Shown here: piece by piece, positions 1-13,400 of the stretch
Numbering within the stretch: position 1 is the first letter of the stretch
Layout of the letters: every line of letters begins with the position of its first letter
Notes under the pieces: model-generated
Database searches by the model: none
Told to the model about the DNA's origin: nothing
The model's input: only the letters and a program-made list of their open reading frames with translations
Program-made: the position numbers and the translations under genes
Assembly: GCF_964340395.1 (NCBI RefSeq)
Contig: NC_135549.1
Span: 6,323,501-6,387,500 of the forward strand
Direction: 5' to 3'
Origin: Glandiceps talaboti
Taxonomy: Eukaryota; Hemichordata; Enteropneusta; Spengelidae
DNA length: 64,000 bases

Positions 1-516
1 TTTCTCGTTCATTGCGACCGGTGCCCAAATGACTTTCCATGCGTTCAATTCGATGTAATGTCAGGGAAATGTCATATTGCATGTTGAGTACACTTTCGAA
101 GATTTTGTCCTTTTCCTCAGAGTTCTTCATCGTCGTAAGTAATGGCGATTTGGGGCTGGAACACGACATGGAATAGTTACCCGGCAAATCACGACGATTG
201 ATTCCTAGTTCCAAAGGTGGCAGTTTGGCTAGTTTGCCATGTGAACCACGTGAACTACTTCGACGGCGACTGGATGGTTCCTTCTTTGTTGGAACGTACC
301 ATACAAAGCGGTGTATACCCCAGTGACCGAAGAAAAGATTGTGTATGTAATATGGTACTGGTCGCTGACTATGATATGTATTAATCACCCAGACTGTCAT
401 CACACAGGACAATACTACCACACAGACAATTACAAAGAAATATACACCTGTAAAATAAAAATAATGCAAATCAACATTAACCTTATAAAACAGCGTCGAA
501 TAATGATTGGTTAGAC

Positions 517-594
<78 letters not shown>

Positions 595-3115
595 CTGGAC
601 CCCTTTTTATGTTTTGCGTGCAGTTCAACTCAAACAAATGACATTGTTTTTTACGTTAGCATACCCACATAGATTGCGTATCTCTTCATAGGCTACTGGT
701 CTCAAACCTAGTGAAGTATTGGATTTCTACTCACCTAAGTAAGGAAAGTCTTTGCCGGGAAAATACTGTGAAACCTCAACGTAAAAGAGAACCAAGGTTA
801 GTAGATTGGTAATGACCAGTGATATTTTCTCACCAGAGTCCACAGGTAGTAGAAATACAAGCAGGCTAACAGCGGCAACTAAGATGAAAGGGACTACCTT
901 GAACAGAACACAATAGTGTGAGTGACGTTTTAAAACCAGAACCAAGGAAGCACCCTCCATTTCATGATTACTCAGTGTCCATCTGGCGACGAATGGTACC
1001 ATACTTGTACTAACTAACCCCCATTCTCCATTGTCTTTATAATTGTCACGTAGTACCGTGTTGTTAGCAAAGGTTAGCAGATCTTTGTTGTACGACCAGG
1101 AGGCAAAATGTAAAAAACAACGCTGTGTATCAAATGGTACATACGCAACGTTGACTTGACAGCTGGATCGTAACATGGATGGCACAACCAAAGTCACATA
1201 ACCATTATATGACACAACAACATTAAGATCACTTGCGATAAGTCCGTTCTTCTCATCGACACTAAAATGGAAAAATCACAATTTTATATAGTAAGATACT
1301 CAATAACGTTATCAAGATTTTAGATTGGTGTTCCAACCATACAACGTGATCATGCTCAGTTGGAAGTTTGGGTAATATAAGAAATTTTGATAAAGTCGGA
1401 CATATTAAAATCAAATATTTATCTTCTCGTGATAAACTGTATAGTGGGTGACTGTCATTTCAACGACCTGAACTCACTCGCTCGCCCACTCAGTCAGTCA
1501 GTCAGTCAGTCAGTCAGTCACCCACCCACCCACTGACTCACTCACTCACTCACTCACTCACTCAATAACCTAATGTTGGTGTAATAGACTATAACATACT
1601 TTCTCTTCAATGTCTATTGTTAAAATAATATTTTCAAAGCTAAGATCACTAAAGTTAATCTCTCAAGTAAATCCTCTACTTACTTTTGATATAAAACCGT
1701 GTCTGGTAGCCAGACTTTATCAGCTGGTAAACGTATGTCCGTAATATCATCGTAATCTGACGGATTCCAACTCAAATGTAGATTGTACCAGCTCTATGGA
1801 TAAACCATAATTAAAGAAATTCTTTTAATCTAAAAACTATAATGAATTGGATACTTTTTTATGCCATAGCCACCAGGCGGTTTGTTTATCGCTTCAGTCT
1901 CATTCATGTCAAGCTATGGATAGAACACTCTACATATAACGAACAAGTCCGACTGTTACTGTTACATTTTTATAACACCATTCACCTTCCTTTCCTGGAG
2001 GGTCTGTTTTTAGGTGAAGTCTTTCCTTGTCTCACTTTATTCAAGCAAACGCTCTAGTGTTTTTTCCCGCGGGCTATAATATCTCCATGTTTAAGAAACA
2101 TATGCGTCAACACTAGCTAGACCTTCCTTTCCTCGAGGGTCTATGTTTTTATCTCAATGTTGTCTTTAGGTGAAGTCTTTCCTTGTCTCACTTTATACAA
2201 GCAAACGCTCTGGTGTTTTCCCCGCGGGCTGTAATATCTTCATATTTAAGAAACATATGCGTCAACACTAGCTAATAGCATGGGGTGGGGGTACTTCCAT
2301 GTTAATAAGGGACATTGCACGTGCAAAAATTCATATTGCCTGCAGAAATTGCTTCAAAATAGCTTATGTATCACACTTCTTCTAACAAAATGTTGGGTTT
2401 TTTGGAGTATCAAAGTTTATAATATACGTTGACGTCGAAGTAGGCTATAGCCATTCAGTGGAAAGCATGTTCTCATGAATAAAATTTCAACAATTACCTG
2501 TTGAATATGTGCAGTTAATGAGATTGTCTGGTGCCTTTCGTCCTGTCAAATTAAATGAAACACATATAATATATTAATATCATTTGAAACCTTTTGTTAA
2601 TTAGAGAACAAACTCCTTAAATATAAATTGTCTCAAGGCATACAATTTAAAATCAGAAGTCACGTCAGTTTCTACTGCATTTTCTTCATCCTCGTAATAT
2701 GAGAGTGACACAAAGAACATAAAGCATGTGTATAAATTGATAATCCATGCCATCTTTTTTGCCACACAGAAGCTTACGTCAGCTGTAATTGTGGAATTTG
2801 TCATTCTGATCAGATGAGGATCATAACTGAAAGTGCGTTATAACCTGTGTAGCCCATTAGATCTACCAAGTTGATAGCCTACCCGTAGTCTAGAGGGACG
2901 GCTGACATCGATTCAGCAATTACAACTGATATTGTTAATTGTTTGATTTCGCTCACCGTCCTCAACGAATAAAATTCAAAAAACACAAGTGTCTGTTGTG
3001 ATTGCTGATATAGTGTCAGTCCCCCTTCAAGACTAGTGCTACGTGTAGGTTACCAAGCTGATGAACAGTCTTGGTCATTCTTGATGTAGTCTATACGTAT
3101 ACATCCATCCCCTGT

Positions 3116-3165
<50 letters not shown>

Positions 3166-3848
3166 TAACATGTATGTGTATTTTGAGAGCTTGAGTCAAT
3201 ATACGCAACGAGAATATGAAACAATAGTATACGTAGTTAGTGCACACGTTTGTTACTCACCAGTTCATCTATCTGGTGTAAACTGATGCTGAAATCCACT
3301 TTTAATACATCATTAGTACGGTTGACTGGGAATACTTGTTTATCATAGCCATCTAATAAGAATTGTGTCAAACTGCTGTATGGAGTGTTTATACGGATGC
3401 CATCACCTTTAATAGAAATGAGAGATAAAATAATCAGTCCATGGTAGAAGCAGATGGCGAAGTACTGTTGAAACCTATTTGATTGCTTGGTTGGTTCTTC
3501 CATTCATTGATATCACGTCAGTCAAATGTACTAAAAGCATTGAACCAACTTCATAAGTGCACGATATATGATACACGAAGGACAGTTGTTTGATGACTTT
3601 TCAATACAGATATATGGTGAACGACAATAATATGCATTTAGTTATTTCAGGATATTACAACCCGCCAGAGACACAGACCCATGGATGATAAAAAACACAA
3701 AAGTAGACAAAATAGAACAAAATAGGAGAATACGAGAAGAGTGTGTTGACGGAAGATAACACATTCAAGAGACACACACAACGAATACAAGCGTAACCTT
3801 ACCCATGTGTACGAAGCAGACAATGATAACGATGAAAGTCAAAGCCAT
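1..3848 (-). CDS. Nicotinic acetylcholine receptor-like Cys-loop channel subunit, 5' part (partial)
   Basis: Coding exons on the minus strand: 3848-3803, 3406-3261, 2542-2498, 1793-1684, 1261-735 and 447-<1. All have GT-AG junctions and the frame is open throughout (about 440 codons seen). The start at 3848 gives a hydrophobic signal peptide, [16 protein letters not shown]. The extracellular domain contains WNPSDYDD, the [13 protein letters not shown] segment and a Cys-loop with exactly 13 residues between Cys150 and Cys164 (VPFD inside), followed by loop-B ASWSY. M1 is about 232-255. M2 starts after SGEK (about 261-280), the pattern of cation-selective channels. M3 is about 293-316. The cytoplasmic loop then runs off the window before M4. 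The 45 bp third exon is typical of nicotinic subunit genes. No vicinal Cys pair is present in loop C, so this is a non-alpha type subunit that would need an alpha partner to bind acetylcholine. It would act in the plasma membrane as part of a pentamer. Family assignment is secure; the subtype is not. Confidence 0.93.
521..589. repeat. CT dinucleotide microsatellite
   Basis: An uninterrupted CT run of about 34 units in the receptor intron between exons 5 and 6. It lies about 70 bases upstream of the exon-6 acceptor on the minus strand, where it reads as GA. Confidence 0.97.
1486..1565. repeat. Compound CAGT / CCCA / CTCA tetranucleotide microsatellite
   Basis: Consecutive runs of cagt, accc and actc units in the receptor intron between exons 4 and 5. 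The units differ by single bases, consistent with one array that has diverged along its length. Confidence 0.93.
1984..2275. repeat. Tandem direct duplication, two copies of about 140-155 bp
   Basis: Copy 1 (1984-2120) and copy 2 (2121-2275) share the start accttcctttcct, the middle aggtgaagtctttccttgtc, the GC-rich cccgcgggct and the end gcgtcaacactagcta. Copy 2 carries a short extra piece around 2145-2165. The pair lies in the receptor intron between exons 3 and 4. Confidence 0.93.
3118..3163. repeat. CA dinucleotide microsatellite
   Basis: About 23 CA units in the receptor intron between exons 2 and 3. Apparent Val/Cys or Thr/His open frames here are artefacts of the repeat. Confidence 0.97.
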
Positions 3849-3940
3849 GATGAACTTCCAAAACCTCTTGCTCAGGTGACTAAATGATTTTGCTTCTTGT
3901 CTCTCGCGCTCTCTCTATCACTGATAAATACATCCGTCGT

Positions 3941-3950
3941 TCTTTATATA
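3941..3950 (-). promoter_or_regulatory. Possible TATA box of the nicotinic receptor gene
   Basis: Read on the minus strand this is TATATAAAGA, about 95-100 bases upstream of the start codon at 3848. That leaves room for a short 5' UTR with transcription starting near 3915. This is a match to the consensus only; no transcript evidence is available. Confidence 0.4.
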
Positions 3951-4702
3951 ACGGTTTCGATGCTATGTACCCTATCTTTTACATAAAAGAGTTGTTTCTA
4001 GGAATGGTGAAAACTAAATATAGTAAATAAGTCATGACATCTGTTACTCTTTCGTCACGTGATACAATTGTCACATGATACAATTGTCATTTTGTCATAG
4101 ACTAGACATGTCATGCTTGAATAGACCAGACGTGTGCCAATGGACTACAAAACATAATGCTATAATTTATTCCCACAGACACTGTAATAAACATGTATAT
4201 AATGTCTTCAAATATGACAAGATAAACTAAGAAAACAAAAATACATTATTTTGATATTTTCTTTCAAGCTACGTATCTACACATTACAGTGTGATAACAT
4301 GTGTCATCATAATGGGAAAGTCACGTGACAGCTTGTCCTCTGTAATACTGTCTGTATATTTCCTTATATGGACAGCATTAATAACCATTACATGGAAGAG
4401 ATACGTCATTATTTGGCGAAATCTAAATATACATTTTCACATTCTGGGAAGACATTCCAATATTATGATATGCAAGTTCAAACTGGCCTGCTTAGTTTTC
4501 TTTCGACTTACATAATTTGAACTAAAATGAAATAATCCGCATCTTCAGTAAGGTAAATATCGCCAAACAAGGTCAACAAATGATGCTAGAGATCATGAGA
4601 TATTCCGAGTATGCCATTAGAAAATTTAAAAAAGATAAAACATGACATCTACGTGTGATACAGGAGCCACACTTACCAGCTGGATTTTAGTCAATAAACA
4701 AA

Positions 4703-4745
<43 letters not shown>

Positions 4746-6439
4746 GTATGATCGTTCATCTATACAACACACACCTTCTCTTTTGCAAGCAGATGCTAGA
4801 TATATAGACCTCGAAATGTTAGTATTGTTGGCTGACAGAGAAAACAGGAGAAAGTTAAAGTGGTGCTTGGAAATTCAGACTGGAACACACTGTACCCTCT
4901 TATTTGGAATCATTTGCATGTCTGTAGAAACCAGGTTGGTTATGGGTGGGTTTAAGAGATATACAGACACCTGGTAAAATCACGTGATTAAACCATGATT
5001 GTTTACAAAATAACATGTGACGCTTTCATTTACTCGCATTCATCAGTACGTACGTAGTTAACATCAATTCAAATTTATTGTGTCTCGTAAAAAGAAGCGT
5101 ATGATCAGCCTGATCTCCTAAAAATGTCAATGACCGAATTTGAAACTGTTAGATTATTTGCTTGTCTGGTTACACTTTCATTGTAATTTAACCTCAGATG
5201 AGTATCGATTCGGATATTTCATTCGGTTGCTTTTTATTTTTTTATTTTTTTTAATTATTTTTTTTATAGATTTAACTTCCGTTATTTATCATATTAACTT
5301 GTGATGTCAAACATTCAAGACCCCCAACAAGCCTCTTTATTCAATGATGAAATACCAAGAATCAGCTCTTCTTTATTTGTTATGGTCGAGGTGATTAACA
5401 TTTTAGTATTTCAGTATCCTGGTTCAACAGCGGGCAAGATAGTTTATCAATAATACTGTTCACTGTAATTCTCTGAACGCGCTGCATCCTAAAATAGTCC
5501 AATAATTTATGAAAGTACCAGCAATACATAATATGCTAATGAATGTACCATATGGTGTTGATAATACATTCGGGGCATACTATTTTAATAAAGACAATTA
5601 AATTGTGTTTTCGATTACTCGACTGACCCTATGAAAACAATTTTTTAACATTTGAAAACAAAAGATGACAACTTCTTTGTCTTCTTGACCTTCAGGTACA
5701 TGTACGTGTTTTCTTTCCGCATCAGTGATACCTGCACGTATTTCATCAAACTATCACAGAAGGGGTATTCTGACTGACAGTTCGTTTTCTTTCGGTCTAA
5801 GCAATATTTTTCGAAAATATAAACAATTAAAAAATAAAAGGAGATCAAATTAAATCCCGACCTACCTACTCTATTGTCTGAGGGCACGTTTATTGGAAAC
5901 ACACACACATATATTTTTCGCCTACGGAGACAACTGACAAAAAATGAGCTGATCAGAAAGACAGTCACTGACCAATATAATACGTGTATCTGTTAGTAAG
6001 CGATATGATCATCTAGATAAAATAAACTCCAATATCTCGTTAAACCATTTATTAGCTGGATGTACATGTGGACATCCTGTAAGTATTCAGTTTTTTCAAA
6101 TATCTTGAATAAGTTATACACTAAGCTTATAGAGTACGATTTTTCCTTTGCAAGTGTGTATCATATTGGCCGTCGTTTACAAGTTTTCCACCGATGTCTA
6201 ACCTGTAAACTCCATTCGGAATAAATTAACATCAACGTAGGGAAATGCAGCGTGTAACAGCGTGGAGGACAACAAATGGCAGATTGTATGAATGACGGAT
6301 TGGGTTAATAACCCGACTTACCATTAACAAACAAAACTAAAAGTTGTGTTCTAAACGTAATATTTTTAACGACGGGTTAAATGTCTGCCACAAGTTGGAC
6401 CACAGGGGCCATATTTGTTTAGATTATCCCCCCCCCCTG

Positions 6440-6475
<36 letters not shown>

Positions 6476-6712
6476 TTATGTTTTGTTTATTGTTTACATT
6501 TTTTTTTTACTTTCCAAAAATATATTTTCCCTACAAGATGCCATGTAATAAAGTAATGATTTGAAAAGCTGGTGTTCTGGTTTTTTCCATAAATCAAAAA
6601 TATAATATCTGTTAGTAAGCAATATCATAGATTGGCGATAGACTAGTGTTTGATATTATAGATTGGCGATAGACCAGTGTCGTTACCAATGGAAATTGTG
6701 GTTGTGTTGAAG

Positions 6713-6787
6713 CATAGGCACTCGAATCAATCTGTATGATTCACTATACATTTTTAAAAATCATACAGATTGATTCGAGTGCCTATG
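6713..6787. repeat. Perfect inverted repeat, 29 bp arms, 17 bp loop
   Basis: The left arm 6713-6741 (starts cataggcactcgaatc) is the exact reverse complement of the right arm 6759-6787 (ends gattcgagtgcctatg). The loop is AT-rich. It is intergenic, upstream of the MAM gene. It could be a recently inserted fold-back element or the stem of a small hairpin RNA; nothing in the sequence decides between these. Confidence 0.9.
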
Positions 6788-7485
6788 TTTTGAAGCATTA
6801 TGTTGTTTGAATGAAACACTGAAGAACTTTTCTATGGGCGCCTTCAGTACTTTACAAGGGGAGGGGCCAGGAAAGTCAAGCGCGGGGTGTTGCGTAAAAT
6901 GTGACCCTCCCGATTTCACTTTCTAAAAGGTGGTCCTCAAAAACATGGGTCAAACTACTGGTGAATAGTGTATGCAATTGCCATGTTTGATTGGATCTAT
7001 TTGGCAAAGCCGAAGTGGCTATGCGTATGCATTATTTCTACTAAGTTTACTTCACTTAATAGTGCAGTCAGTAAGATATTGAAATATGGTTATTTAACAC
7101 AAACAAGTCACATTATCAGCCAGTTGCGTGGTCTCACAAGGTAACACTTTCTTTATGATATTTGAGATTACAGTGTAAAATGTAAATTTTCTGATTACAT
7201 GTACCAACTACGTTTCGTTCGAGTATTAGGTAATCATCATATACAACCTTTCATAACGGCGATAGCAAGTATTTATATCAATAACAAACATAAAGCAGTA
7301 ATAATTGCTTATAAACAAGCATCATGTGAATGGTTATGTACATACACTGTTCAATGTTCAAGGTTTATTATTCAATAAAGGCATAATATAACATTACATT
7401 GGTGAGACGGTCACGGGTGTGTCTGTAACGCCCACCGAAAAATACATTCTTCTCAATTGACACTACCTGTTTTGCTGTACATCAA

Positions 7486-10400
7486 ATGGAGACAAACTTT
7501 ATCATGATGACAAAGTTCTGTAGAATATCCGTGATCGTGTTCCACATTCTCTGCATATCAAGTAAGTACTCTTATACCCTTTTATAACACTCATATGATT
7601 GAATGACTTGTTACTGGCTCAGTCCACTATATGGTCTGAGTTACAATTAACCGAAATCATTATTGTTAGGTTGTCGGTGGTGTATGTAAAATGTCGTCAA
7701 CCAAAGACCACTGTATATTTTCTGTAGTGTGGTCTGAGGACACACACCTCCATCAAGGTTTATGTATTCTTATGTACTTTTTCCAAATATAATATGATAT
7801 TCTGTCATTTCTTTATACGAGTATCTTCTCATACGTGTTTAATACCTCGAATGAATAATGAACAATGTTTAAAAGTAATTGTACCTAACATGTGGTTAAA
7901 GATGAAGAACTGGGATAAAGTTTGTCTTTATAGAGAACATTGTGTATAGGGTGAAGTACAATGTGTCAGTATACCATTGGTTCAAGATCATACCTGCTTC
8001 ACACAAATTTTTGATGCATTAAATTACAGAGGGGTCGTTATCGATGACGATAAGCTTTCTGTATGACTTTGGTATTCACATGTGTATTACATTCAAATGG
8101 TATGCCTGTCATCACTCGTATGGTTGTCATCCACTATTATGTCTTTACTTTTATCATATAAATGTCAGCCTGAAGTTCCAGGTTATTCACTATTGAACCA
8201 TGTGAAAGTAACCAGTAGTATCTCTGTAGGGGCAGAGGCTCAAGTCAATTGTGATTTTGAAAATGGAATTTGTGGATGGAGACAAGCATTGGACGATGCA
8301 TTCGATTGGAGTCGACACAAAGGCGAAACAAATACTCCACATACGGGACCCGGTGAAGACCACACCATTGGAGGCGAGTATTTTCACAGACTGGAATTGG
8401 TTATCCAGCCTCGCCGCTGATGGCCCACATTTGTGACTGAAGTCACTAGAGTCTGAGTAAACAAGACACGTTATATATTGTGTCTGGCCATCCTATAATG
8501 CCCAATACTCAAATATTTCAATATTAAAAAAAAACCAGCAAGCTATACATGTATAACAATCCATTTTAACGAAAACCTTCAAATGGCAGACACTTTTCAG
8601 TATTACAGTAAACACCGGGGTGCGAAGTCCTGGTATTTAAAGACTGAAATGTTGTCTTTTCAGATGGTGGCTATTACGTATATATCGAAAATAACAGTCC
8701 ACAGGCAACGGGAGATACAGCCAAGTTAGTTAGTGAAGAAATTATGTTTGAAAGCAACCAAACAAAATGTCTAAAATTTTGGTAAGTCTCAAATAAATTA
8801 TATTTAAATTTAACTTTTTATTTGCAAGTCTTCTTCACCACATGGAAAACGACGGTGAGATGTCAAATTTATCCTGTGATTATTTTTCCAGATATGTCTT
8901 TGTTTCTTTGTACATGTCACATTTGAAAACTGATTGTCGTTTCATTTACTACAAGGTATCACATGCATGGTGTCCACATAGCAGAGCTCAGTGTTCATGT
9001 ACTGGAACATGATGACAGACACAACAGACAACTTTGGCTCAGACAGGGTACACAAGGGGATGAATGGAAAATGGCACAGGTTACCATAGTTACTGGCGAT
9101 GAGATGGGCATGAGAAGAATCATTTTTGAGGGAGTCCATGGCGGTCTTGTCCAGGGAGATATTGCAATTGATGACATCAGCCTTGTAGATGGCGCTTGTT
9201 TGCCTCAAGGTAATTTGCGAATTGCAAACATGTATCTGTACGAGACCAAAGAGGTATTAATATAATGAGATACGAAACCAAACACCTTCACACGTTGACT
9301 TTTGTCCATCAAGATACTAGATCGGAAACTAAGCTTGTAGTTGAGATATGCATTGAATTACATGTGCTTATAGTGGTTCAGGATTTTCGACACTAGTCAA
9401 CTCAGTCTTATTTTGATTACATCTCATTTTGAGATCTAGAGATATCGCAACTGCCATCCTCTTAAATTAGATCCGTGACTTTAGATGTTCGAAAATGCCT
9501 CTGCTTTTTCCCATAAACATGGTAAAGTAGTTTTAAAGTTTGAATTCGTTTTGACCCAGGTCACCGTTACATGACACACACTCCCAAAACTATTTTACTA
9601 CATAAATATGTGACTTTGAAGGAATGGATCATTGATTTTAAAAGATATGGAAAAGTTTGCAGGTTTGGTTAAGTGATCTAATCTAGAGGAAGATCATCAA
9701 CGTAGTTATCAGGAGGCGTTCAAATAATTTATGGAGACTAGTTGTACATGTAAATGTACGATAAGAAGGACTTACTGTCTAAAGTTAGTAAAATAAACCT
9801 TTTTTCGTACCAACAACAGAAAGTTGACAGTGATAGTTATAAAACTGCGTGTTTGCTGACTGAGATAAAACAAAACTCATTGTATAAGCTTTGTATAGTA
9901 GAGATGACCTTAGATTACAGAAACTATGTCCAAGTAAATACAATGATGTCATTGATATCTGCAATCAGATTGTTGACTTTTGATTTCAACAGATCTAGTT
10001 TGCAATTTTGAAGACGCTGCTTGGTGTGGTGGTAGTCAAGACAGTAACGACGACTTTGATTGGTCAATGAGTGGTGGCACATTTGGCTCTGGTGTTGATC
10101 ATACCTATGGATCAGCTGAAGGTAAGACGAAACCTTTTATTGGCGGAGAAGGTTCTCAGCGGTTATTGCATTTTGTCGTGTTTATGTTGGCCTTGTCATT
10201 CCTATCTTTAAAATATGAATACATTAAAAATAATAGTACCTCTACGTAAGCGTTGATACCGAATAAGTTCAATTTAATTATTTTCCCTACACAGGTTACT
10301 TTCTTTATGTGCAAGCTTCTGACGTCACCAAAGAGAAAACGGCACGGTTTATGACGTCAACCTATGACGTCACAACAAGTGGATATTGTCTGGAGTTCTT

Positions 10401-13400
10401 CTTTAAAGTAACAGGTCAAAAGGTAGCCACATTGAATGTATACGTTAGTCAAGGTGGAGTTAAAGGGGATGCCATTTGGTCTCGAACTCCACAGTTGGGA
10501 GAAGGCTGGATGATAGCACAGGTTAACATTGGCTCAGTTAGCTCCAACTACCAGCTTATTTTTGAAGCTGTACGCGGAAAAGGTAATGCAGGATTTCTCG
10601 GCGTTGACGACATCAGGTTGATGGATAAACAATGTGCTTCCCTCGGTAAGTATTCAATAATTCAATAATCCACGTTGAAATAGATTTATTTGGGAAACAT
10701 GAAATGTAGGAATTTGAAGATTAAAATGATTAATATCTGACTATCGATTCGATGTGTCGCTGACCACTCGACATATACATGGACAACTTCCTTGTCAACT
10801 TACCATAAATTTATATCACTCATAACAATACATACGACGACGAGATAAGGTAGATTTATTCTTTGTCTGTCATGTTTGAGCTGGTAGTCTTTGTTATTGT
10901 CCGGTCCTTCACTGTGCGTTTGTCTTGAACAGCATCATGTACCTTTGAAGATGGTCTTTGCACCTGGGAAAACACATATAGATTTGATAATCTGGACTGG
11001 GTTCAGAATAAAGGTGGTACCGGCACTGGAAACACTGGGCCAAAAAATGATCATACCATTGGAAACGGTAAGAGCTTTTTTGAATTATTAACTTAAAGTG
11101 GGAAAGACATCGAAAACAACTTTAGAACTTGAGAATTGATCTAAGTTTATGTACATGTATTCGCATTTGTCATATCGTAGCTCTCGACACAAGTGACTGT
11201 CTTTTGATGAGTTTCCGCATTAGTTAAAGTTTAGCAAAACTTCAATGACAAATCTTACTTAGAAACTATCCATTATTTAGAAATTTGATTCAGTGTTTCT
11301 AAATTGAACCATTACTAAATGTGTTTTGTGTCACTTATGTATCCTCACAGGTACGTATGTGTATGTGGAGGCATCTAACTCACTCATAAATAGTTATGGT
11401 AGCATCTACAGTGAAATCGTACCAGCTGATAGTACTGACGATAGCTGTTTGGAATTCTGGTACCACATGAGAGGTGGTGGTATTGGTGAATTACGTGTTG
11501 ACCATGTCACCGAAACAAACGTTAAAGTTACCGAGCTCTGGTCAGTCAAAGGTGACCAGGGCGAAGAGTGGCTGTATGGGAGAGTTGGCGTACCACGTAG
11601 CAAGGACTGTCAGGTATTAGACGTAATTTTATTACTTATTGTGTTGTTTACGTGTGTGACATGCAAATTATTAAATTACCAATACCAATACATGCATGTC
11701 TATGTCTCATTGTAAGAACAAAGTGTCTAACTTTATGGTTTCCATGGTTACCTGTGTTTCATATTGAAACTTACCTGTGCTATTCATCTTCTACTAAAAC
11801 ACGTAGAATCATCTAGCCATTTCACAGGTGCCATTTTAGGTGAACAAAAGCGAGGCTGGTTTATCTTTATGACTGCATTTCTTTATTTTGGGAACCGGGA
11901 ATAAGTTGTCGACAGGTAGACTCAACTGTAAATTAATTGGTCTGGCTGTCAATCCAGCCATCAATCTATAGTAGGCATCATTCTAAAGCAAGACTTAGTG
12001 AATTTTGATTCCAGGTAATATCTTCGTATTATTCTTTTGCCCTCATCAAGAATTATTTACCGTTTCTTTTCAGGTCACCTTCACTGCAGTGCGAGGAACC
12101 GGTCCATCTGGCGATATTGCCTTAGACGATATCCAACTGAGTTCTGGTTTCTGTGAAGGTAATTATCTCCGTAAAATGTCACAACTTTGTAATGGTTGAT
12201 GACTGAGTTCACATCTTTTTGTAGTCGGAATAGTAACTGTACATGACGTGTGAATCAACTACATAAGAGTGACTCCATGACGTCATTCAAATTATTTTAC
12301 AGAGGTAGAACATGCAGACATTGATTTTAATAGTTCAATGAACTTCGTTTATTCGTAAAAAGAAACTGTTTTCACAGTAAATTGATTCTCTCTTCATCAG
12401 CTGATCAGCATTTTGTGCATTTCATTGTGCCTTACAGCTATACCAGAATTCCACGAACCCACACCACAGCCAATAGAAGAGGGAGGAGAAACAAACGGTA
12501 AGTTACGCAAAATAAAACACACATCAAATCTGGAATCCGTGGTATTATTGATATAGTTAAACACACTTGAAGTCCGGAATCTGGAATCTGTGGTATTACT
12601 GATATATTAGTTGATTGATCATATCTTTCTCATTACAAGAAATACGCTGTGGTTATAACCATATGACTTGTTGCAATTGATTCAGATAAATATGCTAGAC
12701 ATGAAAGTATTCTCTCTTTGGTGTCAACAGTTGTGGGGATCATCGTAGGAACACTGGTGGGAGTTGCTGTTTTAGTTGCAGTTGTCTTTGCTGGTTTATT
12801 CTTTCTGTTCAGGTATCGAAAAACTCAGTAAGTTTACTTAATTATTTTACTCTCTTGAGAGTTATTGGTTTAGTTACACTCCCTGTATCATTGATAACAA
12901 ATGCTTACATTCGTTCGTTCATTGAAATATAGATACAGATATATGATATTATCATACATACAGAATAACAGGTACTGTTGGACCACCGACAGAGAAGACA
13001 CGTACAGACTAAATTTGTTGGTCTGTGTGAGTGGCACCTGAGTGTCCAATCTTTCTTGAGTTTGCCATACTGGTTGAATATAGACATAATACATTTATCT
13101 GGTAGAATGACGTCCGCTTTTTCATATTCATGACAGTCAGTTACAGTAACTTTCGACTTTTATCGAATCTTCATATATAGTGTAGTTGTAACACATGCAA
13201 GTCGCCCCCCCCCCCTCCGTTCAGATGCTATCGTTGAAGAGAGACAGTTGTACCCGATAATAATGTTGGTTATAATCTCTCTGTAGGGGTTCAAGTTATG
13301 ATACCTTCAAACACGAAGACAAGGTAAGAATAACAGCTTTTACAAGCACATGCATCATCGTCTGTCAAACTTGTTATCCAGGTCTTTACAGGCACCTTAT

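Larger units (their letters stand above)
3849..7485. other. Intergenic region between the receptor and MAM genes
   Basis: The two genes on either side are divergent (minus to the left, plus to the right), so both promoters should lie here. Open frames in the region are short, have no splice-supported continuation and resemble no family I recognise, so I call no gene. It holds an AAAT microsatellite (4692-4745), a poly-T tract (6441-6469), a partial direct repeat around 6629 and 6658 (gattggcgatagac), and a long perfect hairpin at 6713-6787. Confidence 0.6.

Noticed and set aside
5645-5968. 107-codon minus-strand open frame
   Set aside because: Low-complexity composition, no domain, no flanking splice sites and no matching neighbours.
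8374-8420. Continuation of the MAM1 exon past 8373 (EYFHRLELVIQPRR)
   Set aside because: It stops before the second half of the domain. The GC donor joins to the exon that completes the MAM fold in phase.
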